A DNA stretch of 64,000 bases from Mesorhizobium sp. WSM3862 (GCF_002294985.1 NZ_NSGE01000007.1:62001-126000); one strand, 5' to 3'; counted from the stretch's first letter, positions 22,915 through 31,218 are shown. The notes: generated by a model from the sequence alone, not told the origin. Numbers and translations: made by a program.

Positions 22915-24102
22915 ATGAGCGCAGCGTTTCTCTCCCACATCGATAACGAGCTTGAAGGCCTGAAATCGGCCGGGCTCTACAAGTCCGAGCGGGTGATTTC
23001 CTCCACGCAGTCGGCGCTGATCGAGGTCGCCGGCCAGAAGGTGCTGAATTTCTGCGCCAACAACTATCTCGGCCTCGCCGACAGCCCCGAGCTGCGCGAT
23101 GCGGCGAAGCAGGCGCTCGGCCGCTATGGCTACGGCATGGCGTCGGTGCGCTTCATCTGCGGCACCCAGGAAGAACACAAAGAGCTCGAAGCCACCATCT
23201 CTTCCTTCCTCGGCATGGACGACACCATTCTCTACGGCTCCTGCTTCGATGCCAATGGCGGCCTGTTCGAGACGCTGCTCGGCGAGGAAGACGCCGTCAT
23301 CTCGGACGCGCTGAACCACGCCTCGATCATCGACGGGGTGCGGCTCTCCAAGGCCAAGCGCTTCCGCTACGCCAACAACGACATGGCCGACCTCGAGGCG
23401 CGGCTGAAGGAGGCGAAGGACTGCCGCTTCCGGCTGATCGCCACCGACGGCGTGTTCTCGATGGACGGCATCATCGCCAACCTGCGAGGAGTCTGCGACC
23501 TCGCCGAGAAATTCGACGCCTTGGTCATGGTCGATGACAGCCATGCCGTCGGCTTCGTCGGCAAGAACGGCCGTGGCTCGGCCGAGCACTGCGGCGTCGA
23601 GGGCAGGGTGGACATCATCACAGGCACGCTCGGCAAGGCGCTGGGCGGCGCGTCCGGCGGCTATACCGCGGGGAAGAAACAGGTGGTCGACTGGCTGCGC
23701 CAGCGCTCGCGGCCCTATCTCTTCTCCAACACGCTGATGCCGGCGATCGCCGGCGCCTCGCTGAAAGTCTTCGAGCTGATCCGCAATGGCGATGCGCTGC
23801 GCCGCCGCCTGTATGCCAATGCGGAACGCTTCCGGTCTCAAATGGGCAAGCTCGGCTTTACGCTTGCCGGCGCCGATCATCCAATCATCCCGGTGATGCT
23901 GGCCGACGCCGCTCTTGCGCAGGAGATGGCGGCCCGCATGCTGAAGCGCGGCATCTACGTCATCGGTTTTTCGTTCCCGGTGGTGCCGAAGGGCCAGGCG
24001 CGCATTCGCACCCAGATGTCGGCGGCGCACTCCGGCGCTGATATCGATCGCGCCGTCGAGGCGTTCGGCGAGGTCGGGAAGGAACTGGGTGTAATCGCTT
24101 GA
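22915..24102 (+). CDS. kbl: 2-amino-3-ketobutyrate CoA ligase (glycine C-acetyltransferase)
   Basis: A 395-residue alpha-oxoamine synthase of fold-type I PLP enzymes. It cleaves 2-amino-3-ketobutyrate with CoA to glycine and acetyl-CoA, the second step of threonine degradation. NFCANNYLGLADSPELRDAA starts the domain; DDSHAVGFVGKNGRG holds the cofactor-contacting residues; TGTLGKALGGASGGY carries the PLP lysine Lys241. The length matches the family (about 397). The ATG at 22915 is used because MSAAFLSHIDNELEGLK is a normal N-terminus. tdh, which makes its substrate, lies 0.5 kb downstream on the same strand. Confidence 0.95.
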   Translation: MSAAFLSHIDNELEGLKSAGLYKSERVISSTQSALIEVAGQKVLNFCANNYLGLADSPELRDAAKQALGRYGYGMASVRFICGTQEEHKELEATISSFLGMDDTILYGSCFDANGGLFETLLGEEDAVISDALNHASIIDGVRLSKAKRFRYANNDMADLEARLKEAKDCRFRLIATDGVFSMDGIIANLRGVCDLAEKFDALVMVDDSHAVGFVGKNGRGSAEHCGVEGRVDIITGTLGKALGGASGGYTAGKKQVVDWLRQRSRPYLFSNTLMPAIAGASLKVFELIRNGDALRRRLYANAERFRSQMGKLGFTLAGADHPIIPVMLADAALAQEMAARMLKRGIYVIGFSFPVVPKGQARIRTQMSAAHSGADIDRAVEAFGEVGKELGVIA

Positions 24103-24129
24103 CGCTACCGCCGGCAATGGAAAAGGGCC

Positions 24130-24573
24130 ATGGCGATCGATGTAACGAGCAGTATCGAGATCGCCAGCCCGCGCGCGGTTGTCGCCGCCTTTTCTTCCGA
24201 TCCGGACAATGTTCCGCGCTGGTACGTCGACATCAAGTCGGTGGAATGGAAGACTCCCCGACCGGCCCAGATAGGATCGAGAATTGCATTCGAGGCGCAG
24301 TTCCTCGGACGGCGGCTCGCTTATACCTACGAGATCCTGGATCTCGTGCCGGGCGAGAGGCTGGTGATGCGATCCGACGAAGGACCGTTTCCGATGGAGA
24401 CGAGCTATGGATGGCGGGATTCCGGCGAAGGCCGCACGCATATGACGCTCCGGAATCGCGGCTCGCCGGCCGGCTTTTCCCGTCTCATGACCCCGCTCAT
24501 AGCCCTGGCTGTCCGACGTTCGACCAATCGCGATCTGCTGCGGCTGAAGAACATCCTGGAAGCGGCAGGTTGA
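24130..24573 (+). CDS. SRPBCC-family protein
   Basis: A 147-residue single-domain START/SRPBCC-like (polyketide cyclase/dehydrase-like) protein. It begins with the typical strand SSIEIASPRAVVAAFSSDPD and ends in a long C-terminal helix (STNRDLLRLKNILEAAG) that closes the hydrophobic pocket. The function is unknown. It lies 27 bp after kbl and 40 bp before tdh, so all three are probably one transcript. AAAAGGG upstream supports the start. It has no obvious role in threonine breakdown. Confidence 0.8.
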   Translation: MAIDVTSSIEIASPRAVVAAFSSDPDNVPRWYVDIKSVEWKTPRPAQIGSRIAFEAQFLGRRLAYTYEILDLVPGERLVMRSDEGPFPMETSYGWRDSGEGRTHMTLRNRGSPAGFSRLMTPLIALAVRRSTNRDLLRLKNILEAAG

Positions 24574-24613
24574 TGATCCGTCAGGACAGGGAAGATTTTC
24601 TGGAGAGTGTTCG

Positions 24614-25648
24614 ATGTCCAACATGATGAAGGCGCTGGTGAAGGCCAAGGCCGAGCCGGGCATCTGGATGGAAGAAGTGCCGGTGCCGGAAATCGGCCCC
24701 AACGACGTGCTGATCAAGGTCAGGAAGACCGCGATCTGCGGCACCGACGTCCACATCTACAATTGGGACCAGTGGGCGCAGAAGACCGTGCCGGTGCCGA
24801 TGGTGACCGGCCATGAATTTGTCGGTACCGTCGCGGATTTCGGCGCGGCCGTCACCGAATACAAGGTCGGACAGCGCGTCTCGGGCGAGGGCCACATCGT
24901 CTGCGGCCACTGCCGCAACTGCCGCGCGGGGCGAGGGCATCTCTGCCGCAACACGCTCGGCGTCGGCGTCAACCGGCCCGGCGCCTTCGGCGAGTATGTA
25001 GCGATCCCGCAGCACAATGTCGTGCCGATCCCCGACGACGTGCCGGACGAGATCGCGGCCATCTTCGATCCATTAGGCAATGCCGTCCACACCGCACTGT
25101 CCTTCGACCTGGTCGGCGAGGATGTGCTGGTCACCGGCGCCGGCCCGATCGGCATCATGGGCGCGCTGGTCGCGCAATGCGTCGGCGCGCGGAAAGTCGT
25201 CATCACCGATATCAACCCGGTCCGGCTGGAACTGGCGCGCAAGCTCGGCGTCCAGCATGTGGTCGACGCCTCGAAGGAGAAGCTGCGCGACGTGATGCCG
25301 GCACTCGGCATGACCGAAGGTTTCGACGTCGGGCTGGAGATGTCGGGCGCCGCGCCAGCCTTCCGCGACATGATCGACACCATGAACAATGGCGGCAAGA
25401 TCGCCATCCTCGGCATCGCGCCGACCGGTTTCGAGATCGACTGGAACAAGGTCATCTTCAAGATGCTGCATCTCAAAGGCATCTACGGCCGCGAGATGTT
25501 CGAGACCTGGTACAAGATGATCGCCCTGGTGCAGGGGCCGCTGGATGTCTCGGGTCTGATCACGCATCGCATCGGCATCGACGATTTCCAGGTTGGGTTC
25601 GATGCGATGCGCAGCGGCAGTTCCGGCAAAGTGGTGATGGACTGGTAG
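24614..25648 (+). CDS. tdh: L-threonine 3-dehydrogenase
   Basis: A 344-residue zinc-dependent medium-chain dehydrogenase that oxidises L-threonine to 2-amino-3-ketobutyrate with NAD+. KTAICGTDVHIYNWDQW holds the catalytic zinc Cys42 and the TDH-specific sequence; GHEFVG carries the second ligand region; CGHCRNCRAGRGHLC is the structural zinc loop. The nucleotide-binding fold is marked by VLVTGAGPIGIMGA. The length equals that of E. coli Tdh (341). Together with kbl upstream it completes the threonine-to-glycine pathway. Confidence 0.96.
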   Translation: MSNMMKALVKAKAEPGIWMEEVPVPEIGPNDVLIKVRKTAICGTDVHIYNWDQWAQKTVPVPMVTGHEFVGTVADFGAAVTEYKVGQRVSGEGHIVCGHCRNCRAGRGHLCRNTLGVGVNRPGAFGEYVAIPQHNVVPIPDDVPDEIAAIFDPLGNAVHTALSFDLVGEDVLVTGAGPIGIMGALVAQCVGARKVVITDINPVRLELARKLGVQHVVDASKEKLRDVMPALGMTEGFDVGLEMSGAAPAFRDMIDTMNNGGKIAILGIAPTGFEIDWNKVIFKMLHLKGIYGREMFETWYKMIALVQGPLDVSGLITHRIGIDDFQVGFDAMRSGSSGKVVMDW

Positions 25649-25687
25649 GGTTTGGTTGAAGCAGCATCCTGGCAATGCTGCGGGACA

Positions 25688-25718
25688 GCTCCCTCTTTGG
25701 CCTGCCGGACAGAGGGGT
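25688..25718. repeat. Shortened copy of the long palindromic repeat
   Basis: CTCCCTCTTTGGCCTGCCGG runs straight into ACAGAGGGG. These match the two outer ends of the repeats at 16276, 40501 and 55806, with the middle of about 120 bp missing. This is probably a deletion remnant between tdh and the MarR gene. Confidence 0.5.
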
Positions 25719-25730
25719 TGTGAAGGATCG

Positions 25731-26174
25731 CTACGAAGAAGATAAAGCCTCTTCCAGTGCTGCCACCCCCCTGACAATCGCCGCTCTCTCTTCCTCGCTC
25801 AGCCTCGCCAGCACCTCCCTTTCAAACGCCTTCGCCAGCGGCACCATTTCCCGGTAAGCGGCGAGCCCCGCCTTGGTCAGCGTCAGATGCTCGACGCGAC
25901 GGTCGTTCTCGTCCGGCGCTCTTGTCAGCCAGCGCCGGCGTTCGAGCTCGGCGACCGCGCGCGACACCTTGGTCTTGTGCATGGCCGACTGCTCGCCGAG
26001 TTCCGTCGCCGTCATCATCCCGCGCTGGCCGAGGCCTGAGAGCGTGCGCCATTCCGGCCGCGTCAGACCGTGGCGCTCCTTGTAGATGCGCGAGAATTCG
26101 CGGCTCACGGTGTCAGCCAGCCGGTAGAGCCGGTAGGGCAGGAAGTTTTCTAGCTCGAGAATTTCCGGTTTCAT
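25731..26174 (-). CDS. MarR-family transcriptional regulator of the homogentisate genes
   Basis: A 147-residue MarR protein. The DNA-binding region reads TATELGEQSAMHKTKVSRAV and ELERRRWLTRAPDENDRRVE, a normal winged helix. It is divergent from hmgA with two 11-bp inverted repeats between and over the start sites, and so is the likely local repressor of hmgA-fahA. In-frame ATGs exist at 26174 and upstream to 26186; MKPEILELENFLPYRLYRLA from 26174 is preferred. Confidence 0.88.
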   Translation of the reverse strand: MKPEILELENFLPYRLYRLADTVSREFSRIYKERHGLTRPEWRTLSGLGQRGMMTATELGEQSAMHKTKVSRAVAELERRRWLTRAPDENDRRVEHLTLTKAGLAAYREMVPLAKAFEREVLARLSEEERAAIVRGVAALEEALSSS

Positions 26175-26239
26175 TTGGCGCATCATCGATGCAGGGTTCG
26201 GCGTTGATAGTTACATTTTCGATGGTTACAAATGAAACC
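26167..26239. promoter_or_regulatory. Widely spaced inverted repeats upstream of hmgA (putative MarR sites)
   Basis: GGTTTCATTTG (26167-26177, over the MarR start codon) and CAAATGAAACC (26229-26239) are perfect 11-bp inverted repeats 51 bp apart. Next to the second arm, GTTACA occurs twice 15 bp apart (26209-26230). Binding at both arms would cover both divergent promoters. Confidence 0.55.
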
Positions 26240-26308
26240 AGTTTGGTCAACATCACCGGAAAGCCTTCCTCAACGCTGAGGGCGCAGCCCGGGATCAGGG
26301 AGGATCGG

Positions 26309-27622
26309 ATGGCCTTTTCCTATATGCCGGGCTTCGGCAATGATTTTGAGTCCGAGACGCTGCCGGGATCGCTGCCGCAGGGCCGCAACTCGCCGCAGCG
26401 GCCGGCCTACGGGCTCTATGCCGAGCAGCTTTCGGGCTCGCCCTTCACCGCGCCGCGCGGCACCAACGAGCGCTCCTGGCTTTACCGCATCCGCCCAAGC
26501 GTGAGACATACCGGCCGCTTCAAGGGCGCGAGCTATCCCATGTGGAAGACTGCGCCCAACGTCGGCGATCACGAGCTGGCACTCGGCCAGTACCGATGGA
26601 ACCCGGTGCCGATCCCGACCGAGCCGACCGACTTCATTTCCGGCATACGCACCATGACTACGGCCGGCGACGCGGTCGGCCAGTCCGGCATGGCGGCGCA
26701 TGTCTATGTCGCCAACCGCTCGATGGTCGACGACCATTTCTTCAATGCCGACGGCGAGCTCATGATCGTGCCGCAGGTCGGCACGCTGCGCTTTGTCACC
26801 GAGATGGGCGCCATCGAGCTTCGCCCTGGCGAGATCGCGGTGCTGCCGCGCGGCCTCGTCTTCAAGGTCGAGCTCGCCGACAGTCAGGCGCGCGGCTATG
26901 TCTGCGAGAACTACGGGGCAAAATTCACCATGCCCGACCGCGGCCCGATCGGCGCCAATTGCCTGGCCAATCCGCGCGACTTCAAGACCCCCTGCGCCTG
27001 GTTCGAGGAGAAGGAGACGCCATGCCGGCTGATCGTCAAATGGTGCGGCACTTTCCACGTCACCGAGCTCGGCCATTCGCCGCTCGACGTCGTCGCCTGG
27101 CACGGCAACTACGCGCCCTATAAATATGATCTGGCGACGTTTTCGCCGGTCGGCGCGATCCTCTTCGATCACCCAGACCCGTCGATCTTCACCGTGCTGA
27201 CGGCGCCGAGCGGCGAGGAGGGCACGGCCAATGTCGACTTCGTCATCTTCCCGCCGCGCTGGCTAGTGGCCGAAAACACTTTCCGGCCGCCCTGGTACCA
27301 CCGCAACATCATGAGCGAGTTCATGGGCCTGATCCACGGCCAGTACGATGCCAAGGAGGAAGGTTTTGTCCCCGGCGGCATCAGCCTGCATAACCAGATG
27401 CTGGCGCACGGACCCGACGCCTCCGGCTTTGCGAAGGCCTCCCGCGCCGACTTGAAACCGGTCAAGCTCGACAACACCATGGCCTTCATGTTCGAGACGC
27501 GCTTTCCCCAGATGCTGACGCGCTACGCCGCCGAACTCGACACCTTGCAGGCGAACTACATCGACTGCTGGGCCGACCTGAAGAGGCGCTTCAACGGCAC
27601 GCCGGAAGGCGACTGGTCCTGA
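26309..27622 (+). CDS. hmgA: Homogentisate 1,2-dioxygenase
   Basis: A 437-residue non-haem iron enzyme that opens the ring of homogentisate to maleylacetoacetate in tyrosine and phenylalanine catabolism. MPGFGNDFESETLPGSLPQG is the conserved N-terminus. PPWYHRNIMSEFMGL holds two of the iron ligands (His and Glu) and NQMLAHGPDA the third His. The length is normal (about 430-450). AGGGAGGA precedes the ATG at 26309; the open frame upstream is antisense to the MarR gene. The hydrolase gene follows in the same direction. Confidence 0.97.
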   Translation: MAFSYMPGFGNDFESETLPGSLPQGRNSPQRPAYGLYAEQLSGSPFTAPRGTNERSWLYRIRPSVRHTGRFKGASYPMWKTAPNVGDHELALGQYRWNPVPIPTEPTDFISGIRTMTTAGDAVGQSGMAAHVYVANRSMVDDHFFNADGELMIVPQVGTLRFVTEMGAIELRPGEIAVLPRGLVFKVELADSQARGYVCENYGAKFTMPDRGPIGANCLANPRDFKTPCAWFEEKETPCRLIVKWCGTFHVTELGHSPLDVVAWHGNYAPYKYDLATFSPVGAILFDHPDPSIFTVLTAPSGEEGTANVDFVIFPPRWLVAENTFRPPWYHRNIMSEFMGLIHGQYDAKEEGFVPGGISLHNQMLAHGPDASGFAKASRADLKPVKLDNTMAFMFETRFPQMLTRYAAELDTLQANYIDCWADLKRRFNGTPEGDWS

Positions 27623-27728
27623 TTGGTGAGGTCAGGATCAGGAAAACATCGGCGGGTGGCTTGACGATCACTCGCCACGGCCTTGTTGTGGGACGAGCGG
27701 CACGAAGCCCGCGAGGAGAGGAAACCGC

Positions 27729-28754
27729 ATGAAGCTTGCCACTTTGAAGAACGGGACGCGCGACGGGAAGCTGGTCGTGGTCTCGCGCGATCTGACGCGG
27801 TTCACAGACGCCTCTTTCCTGGTGCCGACGCTGCAGGCTGCGCTCGACAATTGGGAGCGCTTGGCGCCGCATCTGGCGGCGATGGCGGAATCGCTCGAGA
27901 CCAACGCGGTGCCCTCGGCCCGCTTTCACGAGCATGACGCCCATTCGCCGCTGCCGCGCGCCTATCAATGGGCGGACGGCTCCGCCTATGTGAACCATGT
28001 CGAGCTGGTGCGGAAGGCACGCGGCGCCGAGATGCCGGCGAGTTTCTGGACCGATCCGCTGATCTACCAGGGCGGCTCGGACTCCTTCCTTGCGCCGCGC
28101 GATCCGATCCGCATGGCCGACGAAGCCTTCGGCATCGACATGGAGGCGGAAGTTGCCGTCATCGTTGGCGATGTGCCGATGGGCGCCGGGCTGGGCGAGG
28201 CACGCGAGGCCATCCGCCTCGTCATGCTGGTCAATGATGTGACGCTTCGCGCCATCACGGGGCCGGAACTGGCAAAGGGCTTCGGCTTCTTCCAGTCGAA
28301 GCCGTCTTCTGCTTTCTCGCCGGTCGCGGTGACGCCGGACGAGCTTGGTGATGCCTGGGACGGCGGCAAGGTCAGCCTGCCGCTGCTCGCCGATCTCAAC
28401 GGCAAGCCGTTCGGCCGTGCCAATGCCGGCATCGACATGACCTTCGATTTCCCGGCCTTGATCGTGCATGCCGCGAAAACGCGGCCGCTTGCCGCCGGCA
28501 CCATCATCGGCTCCGGCACCGTCTCCAATAAGCTGAATGATGGGCCAGGCAAGCCGGTCGCGGCAGGCGGCGCCGGCTATTCGTGCATCGCCGAACTGCG
28601 CATGATCGAGACCATCGAGAGCGGCGAGCCGAAGACACCGTTCCTGCGCTTCGGCGACACGGTGCGCATCGAGATGAAGGACAAGGCCGGCCATTCGATC
28701 TTCGGCGCCATCGAGCAGAAGGTCGAGAAATACGAGGGGGAGGAAGGAACCTGA
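27729..28754 (+). CDS. Fumarylacetoacetate hydrolase family protein
   Basis: A 341-residue FAH-fold hydrolase expected to split fumarylacetoacetate into fumarate and acetoacetate. It starts MKLATLKNGTRDGKLVVVSR and carries the FAH metal-site sequence IDMEAEVAVIVGDVP, with RLVMLVNDVTLRAI and SAFSPVAVTPDELG after it. It is shorter than mammalian FAH (about 420) and matches the bacterial branch often found with hmgA. GAGGAGAGG lies upstream of the ATG. Its stop is four bases before the start of the DinB-like gene, so the two are translationally linked. Assignment to this step rests on the neighbours. Confidence 0.92.
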   Translation: MKLATLKNGTRDGKLVVVSRDLTRFTDASFLVPTLQAALDNWERLAPHLAAMAESLETNAVPSARFHEHDAHSPLPRAYQWADGSAYVNHVELVRKARGAEMPASFWTDPLIYQGGSDSFLAPRDPIRMADEAFGIDMEAEVAVIVGDVPMGAGLGEAREAIRLVMLVNDVTLRAITGPELAKGFGFFQSKPSSAFSPVAVTPDELGDAWDGGKVSLPLLADLNGKPFGRANAGIDMTFDFPALIVHAAKTRPLAAGTIIGSGTVSNKLNDGPGKPVAAGGAGYSCIAELRMIETIESGEPKTPFLRFGDTVRIEMKDKAGHSIFGAIEQKVEKYEGEEGT

Positions 28755-28758
28755 AAAG

Positions 28759-29295
28759 GTGACCCTGCTCGAGCATCTTCGCTGCATGGCGCGCAACAAT
28801 TTGTGGTCGAACGACCGGCTCTACCGCGCCGTCCTGGAGCTTCAGCCCGGCGAGTTCGAGGCCGGTCGAACCAGTTTCTTTCCCTCGATCAAGGAGACGC
28901 TCAACCACATCCTCGCGGTCGATCGTCTCTATCTCGATTTTCTGACGGATGGCGGCCTCGGTGCTGCGGCCTATGACGACTTCATACCGTTCGACGATGC
29001 GTCAAGCCTGGCGGAAGCGCAGGCCGATTTCGACCGAAGACTTGTCGCCTTCTGCGACGGCCTGTCGGAGGCAGATCTCGACCGCCGCGTAATGACTGAC
29101 CGCCGCGAGGACGGCATGATCCCCGAAAGGATCGGCGACATCCTCGCTCACGTCTTCCTGCACGACATCCACCATCGCGGCCAAGTGCACGCGATGCTGT
29201 CGGGCACCTCGGTTGCACCGCCGCAATTGGATGAGTTCTTGCTTGATTACGACATTAAGCTCAGGAAGGACGAGGTCGAGCGGCTTGGGTTGTGA
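28759..29295 (+). CDS. DinB-family protein (putative thiol-dependent isomerase fold)
   Basis: A 178-residue four-helix DinB/YfiT-type protein with a GTG start and AAAAGG upstream. The metal-site His residues expected for the fold are visible: KETLNHILAVDRLYLDF (first His) and HVFLHDIHHRGQVHAML (second pair). Members include thiol-dependent enzymes such as mycothiol-dependent maleylpyruvate isomerase. It is the third gene after hmgA and the FAH gene, four bases from the latter, and no glutathione-transferase-type maleylacetoacetate isomerase is encoded nearby. It may therefore supply the isomerase step, but this is inference only. Confidence 0.8.
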   Translation: MTLLEHLRCMARNNLWSNDRLYRAVLELQPGEFEAGRTSFFPSIKETLNHILAVDRLYLDFLTDGGLGAAAYDDFIPFDDASSLAEAQADFDRRLVAFCDGLSEADLDRRVMTDRREDGMIPERIGDILAHVFLHDIHHRGQVHAMLSGTSVAPPQLDEFLLDYDIKLRKDEVERLGL

Positions 29296-29321
29296 ACAAG
29301 CGAGAACGCTTCGGGAATTAT

Positions 29322-29360
29322 TGTAGTTACGAAAATTATTGACTTAATTCATGTAGGTAC
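29322..29360. promoter_or_regulatory. Direct repeats upstream of brnT (putative BrnA operator and promoter)
   Basis: TGTAGTTAC (29322-29330) and TGTAGGTAC (29352-29360) are nearly identical and exactly 30 bp apart, so they lie on one face of the helix. TTGACT at 29339-29344 could be a -35 box, with TAAATT at 29362 as -10. No clear ribosome binding site precedes brnT. The region is much richer in A and T than its surroundings. Confidence 0.5.
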
Positions 29361-29370
29361 ATAAATTCAG

Positions 29371-29631
29371 ATGCAGATCGTCTGGGATGAACCTAAACGG
29401 TTGGCCAACATTGACAAACACGGCTTGGATTTCGCGGCGCTAGACGAGGAGTTTTTCCTTGCCTCGGCGATCCGGGCGGCCAAATCCGGCCGTTTCATGG
29501 CGATTGGTCGGGTAGTCGGCGGCGGCGTTGTTGCAGTGGTCTTTTCCCGGCTTGGCTCCGAAGGCATCTCGGTTATTTCAATGCGGGCGGCCAACCAGAC
29601 GGAAAGGAGATTGTTCGATGGCGAAAGCTAA
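29371..29631 (+). CDS. brnT: BrnT-family toxin (DUF497)
   Basis: An 86-residue protein of the BrnT family, RelE-fold ribonuclease toxins of type II systems. IVWDEPKRLANIDKHGLDFA is the family signature, and ISVISMRAANQTERRLF is the usual C-terminal catalytic part. Translation overlaps the antitoxin gene by 14 bases, as in other brnTA operons. There is no good ribosome binding site, so a leaderless or poorly translated message is possible. It sits between the hmgA operon and hppD. Confidence 0.9.
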   Translation: MQIVWDEPKRLANIDKHGLDFAALDEEFFLASAIRAAKSGRFMAIGRVVGGGVVAVVFSRLGSEGISVISMRAANQTERRLFDGES

Positions 29632-29935
29632 GCTGAACACTACAAAGCTGGACAACGGATTCAAGTCAGGCAAGGGATTCACCGAGGAAGATTGGGATGC
29701 GGTTTCGGACAATCCCGAATGGACCGAGGAGGATTTTCGGAATGCTCGTCCCTTCGCCGACGTGTTTCCGGACCTTGCCGAAAGCATTCGCTCGCGTGGT
29801 CGGCCGGCACTCGACAATCCGAAGAAGCAGGTAACGCTGCGCCTCGACAGCGATGTGGTTGCTCGTTTCCGTGCCAGCGGGCCCGGCTGGCAGAGCCGAA
29901 TCAACGAAATTCTGAGGAAGGCCGCCGGCCTTTAG
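29618..29935 (+). CDS. brnA: BrnA-family antitoxin
   Basis: A 105-residue antitoxin. The N-terminal half is acidic and probably wraps the toxin (FTEEDWDAVSDNPEWTEEDF). The C-terminal part, KKQVTLRLDSDVVARFRASG then WQSRINEILRKAAGL, is a ribbon-helix-helix DNA-binding domain. GGAAAGGAG lies upstream of the ATG at 29618. The antitoxin follows the toxin, the usual order in this family, and should bind the repeats upstream of brnT to repress the operon. Confidence 0.9.
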   Translation: MAKAKLNTTKLDNGFKSGKGFTEEDWDAVSDNPEWTEEDFRNARPFADVFPDLAESIRSRGRPALDNPKKQVTLRLDSDVVARFRASGPGWQSRINEILRKAAGL

Positions 29936-29950
29936 AGTAGCCGGCGGCTT
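29921..29950. terminator. Terminator hairpin between brnA and hppD
   Basis: GCCGCCGG and CCGGCGGC form an 8-bp stem with a 12-base loop that contains the brnA stop codon; AAG precedes and TT follows. Since the flanking genes are convergent, it could end transcription from both sides. Confidence 0.5.
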
Positions 29951-29964
29951 GGTCTTTCGGCTGA

Positions 29965-31080
29965 CTACGCCGCCCTGCCATCCAGCTTGATCACGCCACG
30001 CTTGATCTGGTCCTGCTCGATCGATTCGAACAGCGCGCGGAAATTGCCTTCGCCAAATCCATCGTCGCCCTTCCTCTGGATGAATTCGAAGAAGATCGGC
30101 CCGATCACCGTCTTCGAGAAGATCTGCAGCAGGATCTTGGTCATACCGCCGTCGACGACGCCTTCGCCGTCGATCAGGATGCCGTGCTTCTTCATGCGCT
30201 CGATCGGCTCGTCATGGCCGTGCACGCGCTCATGCGACATCTCGTAATAGGTGTTGGGCGGGCCGGGCATGAACTTCAGCCCGTTGGCGGCGAGCTTGTC
30301 GGTGGCATCGTAGATCGCGTCCGTACCGACGGCAATGTGCTGGATGCCCTCGCCATTGTACTTCTTCAAATACTCGGCGATCTGGCTGGTTTCGTCCTTG
30401 GACTCGTTGAGCGGAATGCGGATCTTGCCGCAGGGCGAGGTGATCGCCCGGCTGACCAATCCGGTGATCCTGCCGTCGATGTCGAAGAAATGGATCTGCT
30501 TGAAGCCGAACAGGTCGCGGTAGAAGTCCCACCACTTGTCCATGTTGCCGCGATAGACATTGTGGGTCAGGTGGTCGAGGTAGTAGAAGCCGACGCCTTC
30601 GGGTTTCGGATTGCGCTCGCCAAGCCACTCGAACTCAGCATCGTAAGCCGAGCCCTTGTCGCCATAGGTTTCGATGAAATAGAGGAGCGATCCGCCGATG
30701 CCGACGATCGCCGGCGCGTCGAGCGCCTTGTCGGTGCCCTCGTACGGCACAGCACCCTTCGACACGGCGTGGTCGAAGGCATGCTTCGCATCGACCACGC
30801 GCCACGCCATCGAGGCGGCGCAGGGGCCGTGCTTTTCGACGAATTTCATCGCATGCGAGCCTGGCTCGGCATTGACGACATAGTTGATGTCGCCCTGGCG
30901 CCAGACGGTGATGTCCTTGGTGCGGTGCTTCGCCACCGCGATATAGCCCATGCGGGCAAAGAGCTCGGCAAGTTTTGCCGGGTCTGAATGCGCGAACTCG
31001 ACGAATTCGAAGCCGTCGGTGCCGGCGGGATTCGCCTTGCTGATCTTGGCGGGTGGGGCGTCATGCGGGAAGGGTCCCAT
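29965..31080 (-). CDS. hppD: 4-hydroxyphenylpyruvate dioxygenase
   Basis: A 371-residue iron(II) dioxygenase that turns 4-hydroxyphenylpyruvate into homogentisate, the substrate of hmgA. Two vicinal-oxygen-chelate domains are present. The iron ligands appear in LDHLTHNVYRG (His), EGIQHIAVGTDAI (His) and FFEFIQRKGDDGFGEGNF (Glu). GGAGGA lies upstream of the ATG at 31080. It is divergent from an Lrp-type regulator, which probably controls it, and together with hmgA and the FAH gene it makes most of the tyrosine pathway. Confidence 0.96.
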   Translation of the reverse strand: MGPFPHDAPPAKISKANPAGTDGFEFVEFAHSDPAKLAELFARMGYIAVAKHRTKDITVWRQGDINYVVNAEPGSHAMKFVEKHGPCAASMAWRVVDAKHAFDHAVSKGAVPYEGTDKALDAPAIVGIGGSLLYFIETYGDKGSAYDAEFEWLGERNPKPEGVGFYYLDHLTHNVYRGNMDKWWDFYRDLFGFKQIHFFDIDGRITGLVSRAITSPCGKIRIPLNESKDETSQIAEYLKKYNGEGIQHIAVGTDAIYDATDKLAANGLKFMPGPPNTYYEMSHERVHGHDEPIERMKKHGILIDGEGVVDGGMTKILLQIFSKTVIGPIFFEFIQRKGDDGFGEGNFRALFESIEQDQIKRGVIKLDGRAA

Positions 31081-31178
31081 GGCATTCCTCCGAAAGCTGT
31101 TGCGGCCGTGCTTGGCCGATTTTCACCATAATAACGCTGGACGGCTGCATGGTGCTTGCATTCAACCGCCTGGAATGC

Positions 31179-31200
31179 CCACAATGTGCGCAGATTGTGC
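31179..31200. promoter_or_regulatory. Lrp-type operator candidate between hppD and lrp
   Basis: CACAAT and ATTGTG (31180-31185 and 31194-31199) form a 6-bp dyad with an 8-bp spacer directly before the Lrp-like gene. Lrp/AsnC proteins favour dyads of about 15-20 bp. The site lies in the 138-bp gap between the divergent genes. Confidence 0.5.
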
Positions 31201-31218
31201 ATGATTGGGGACAAAACC

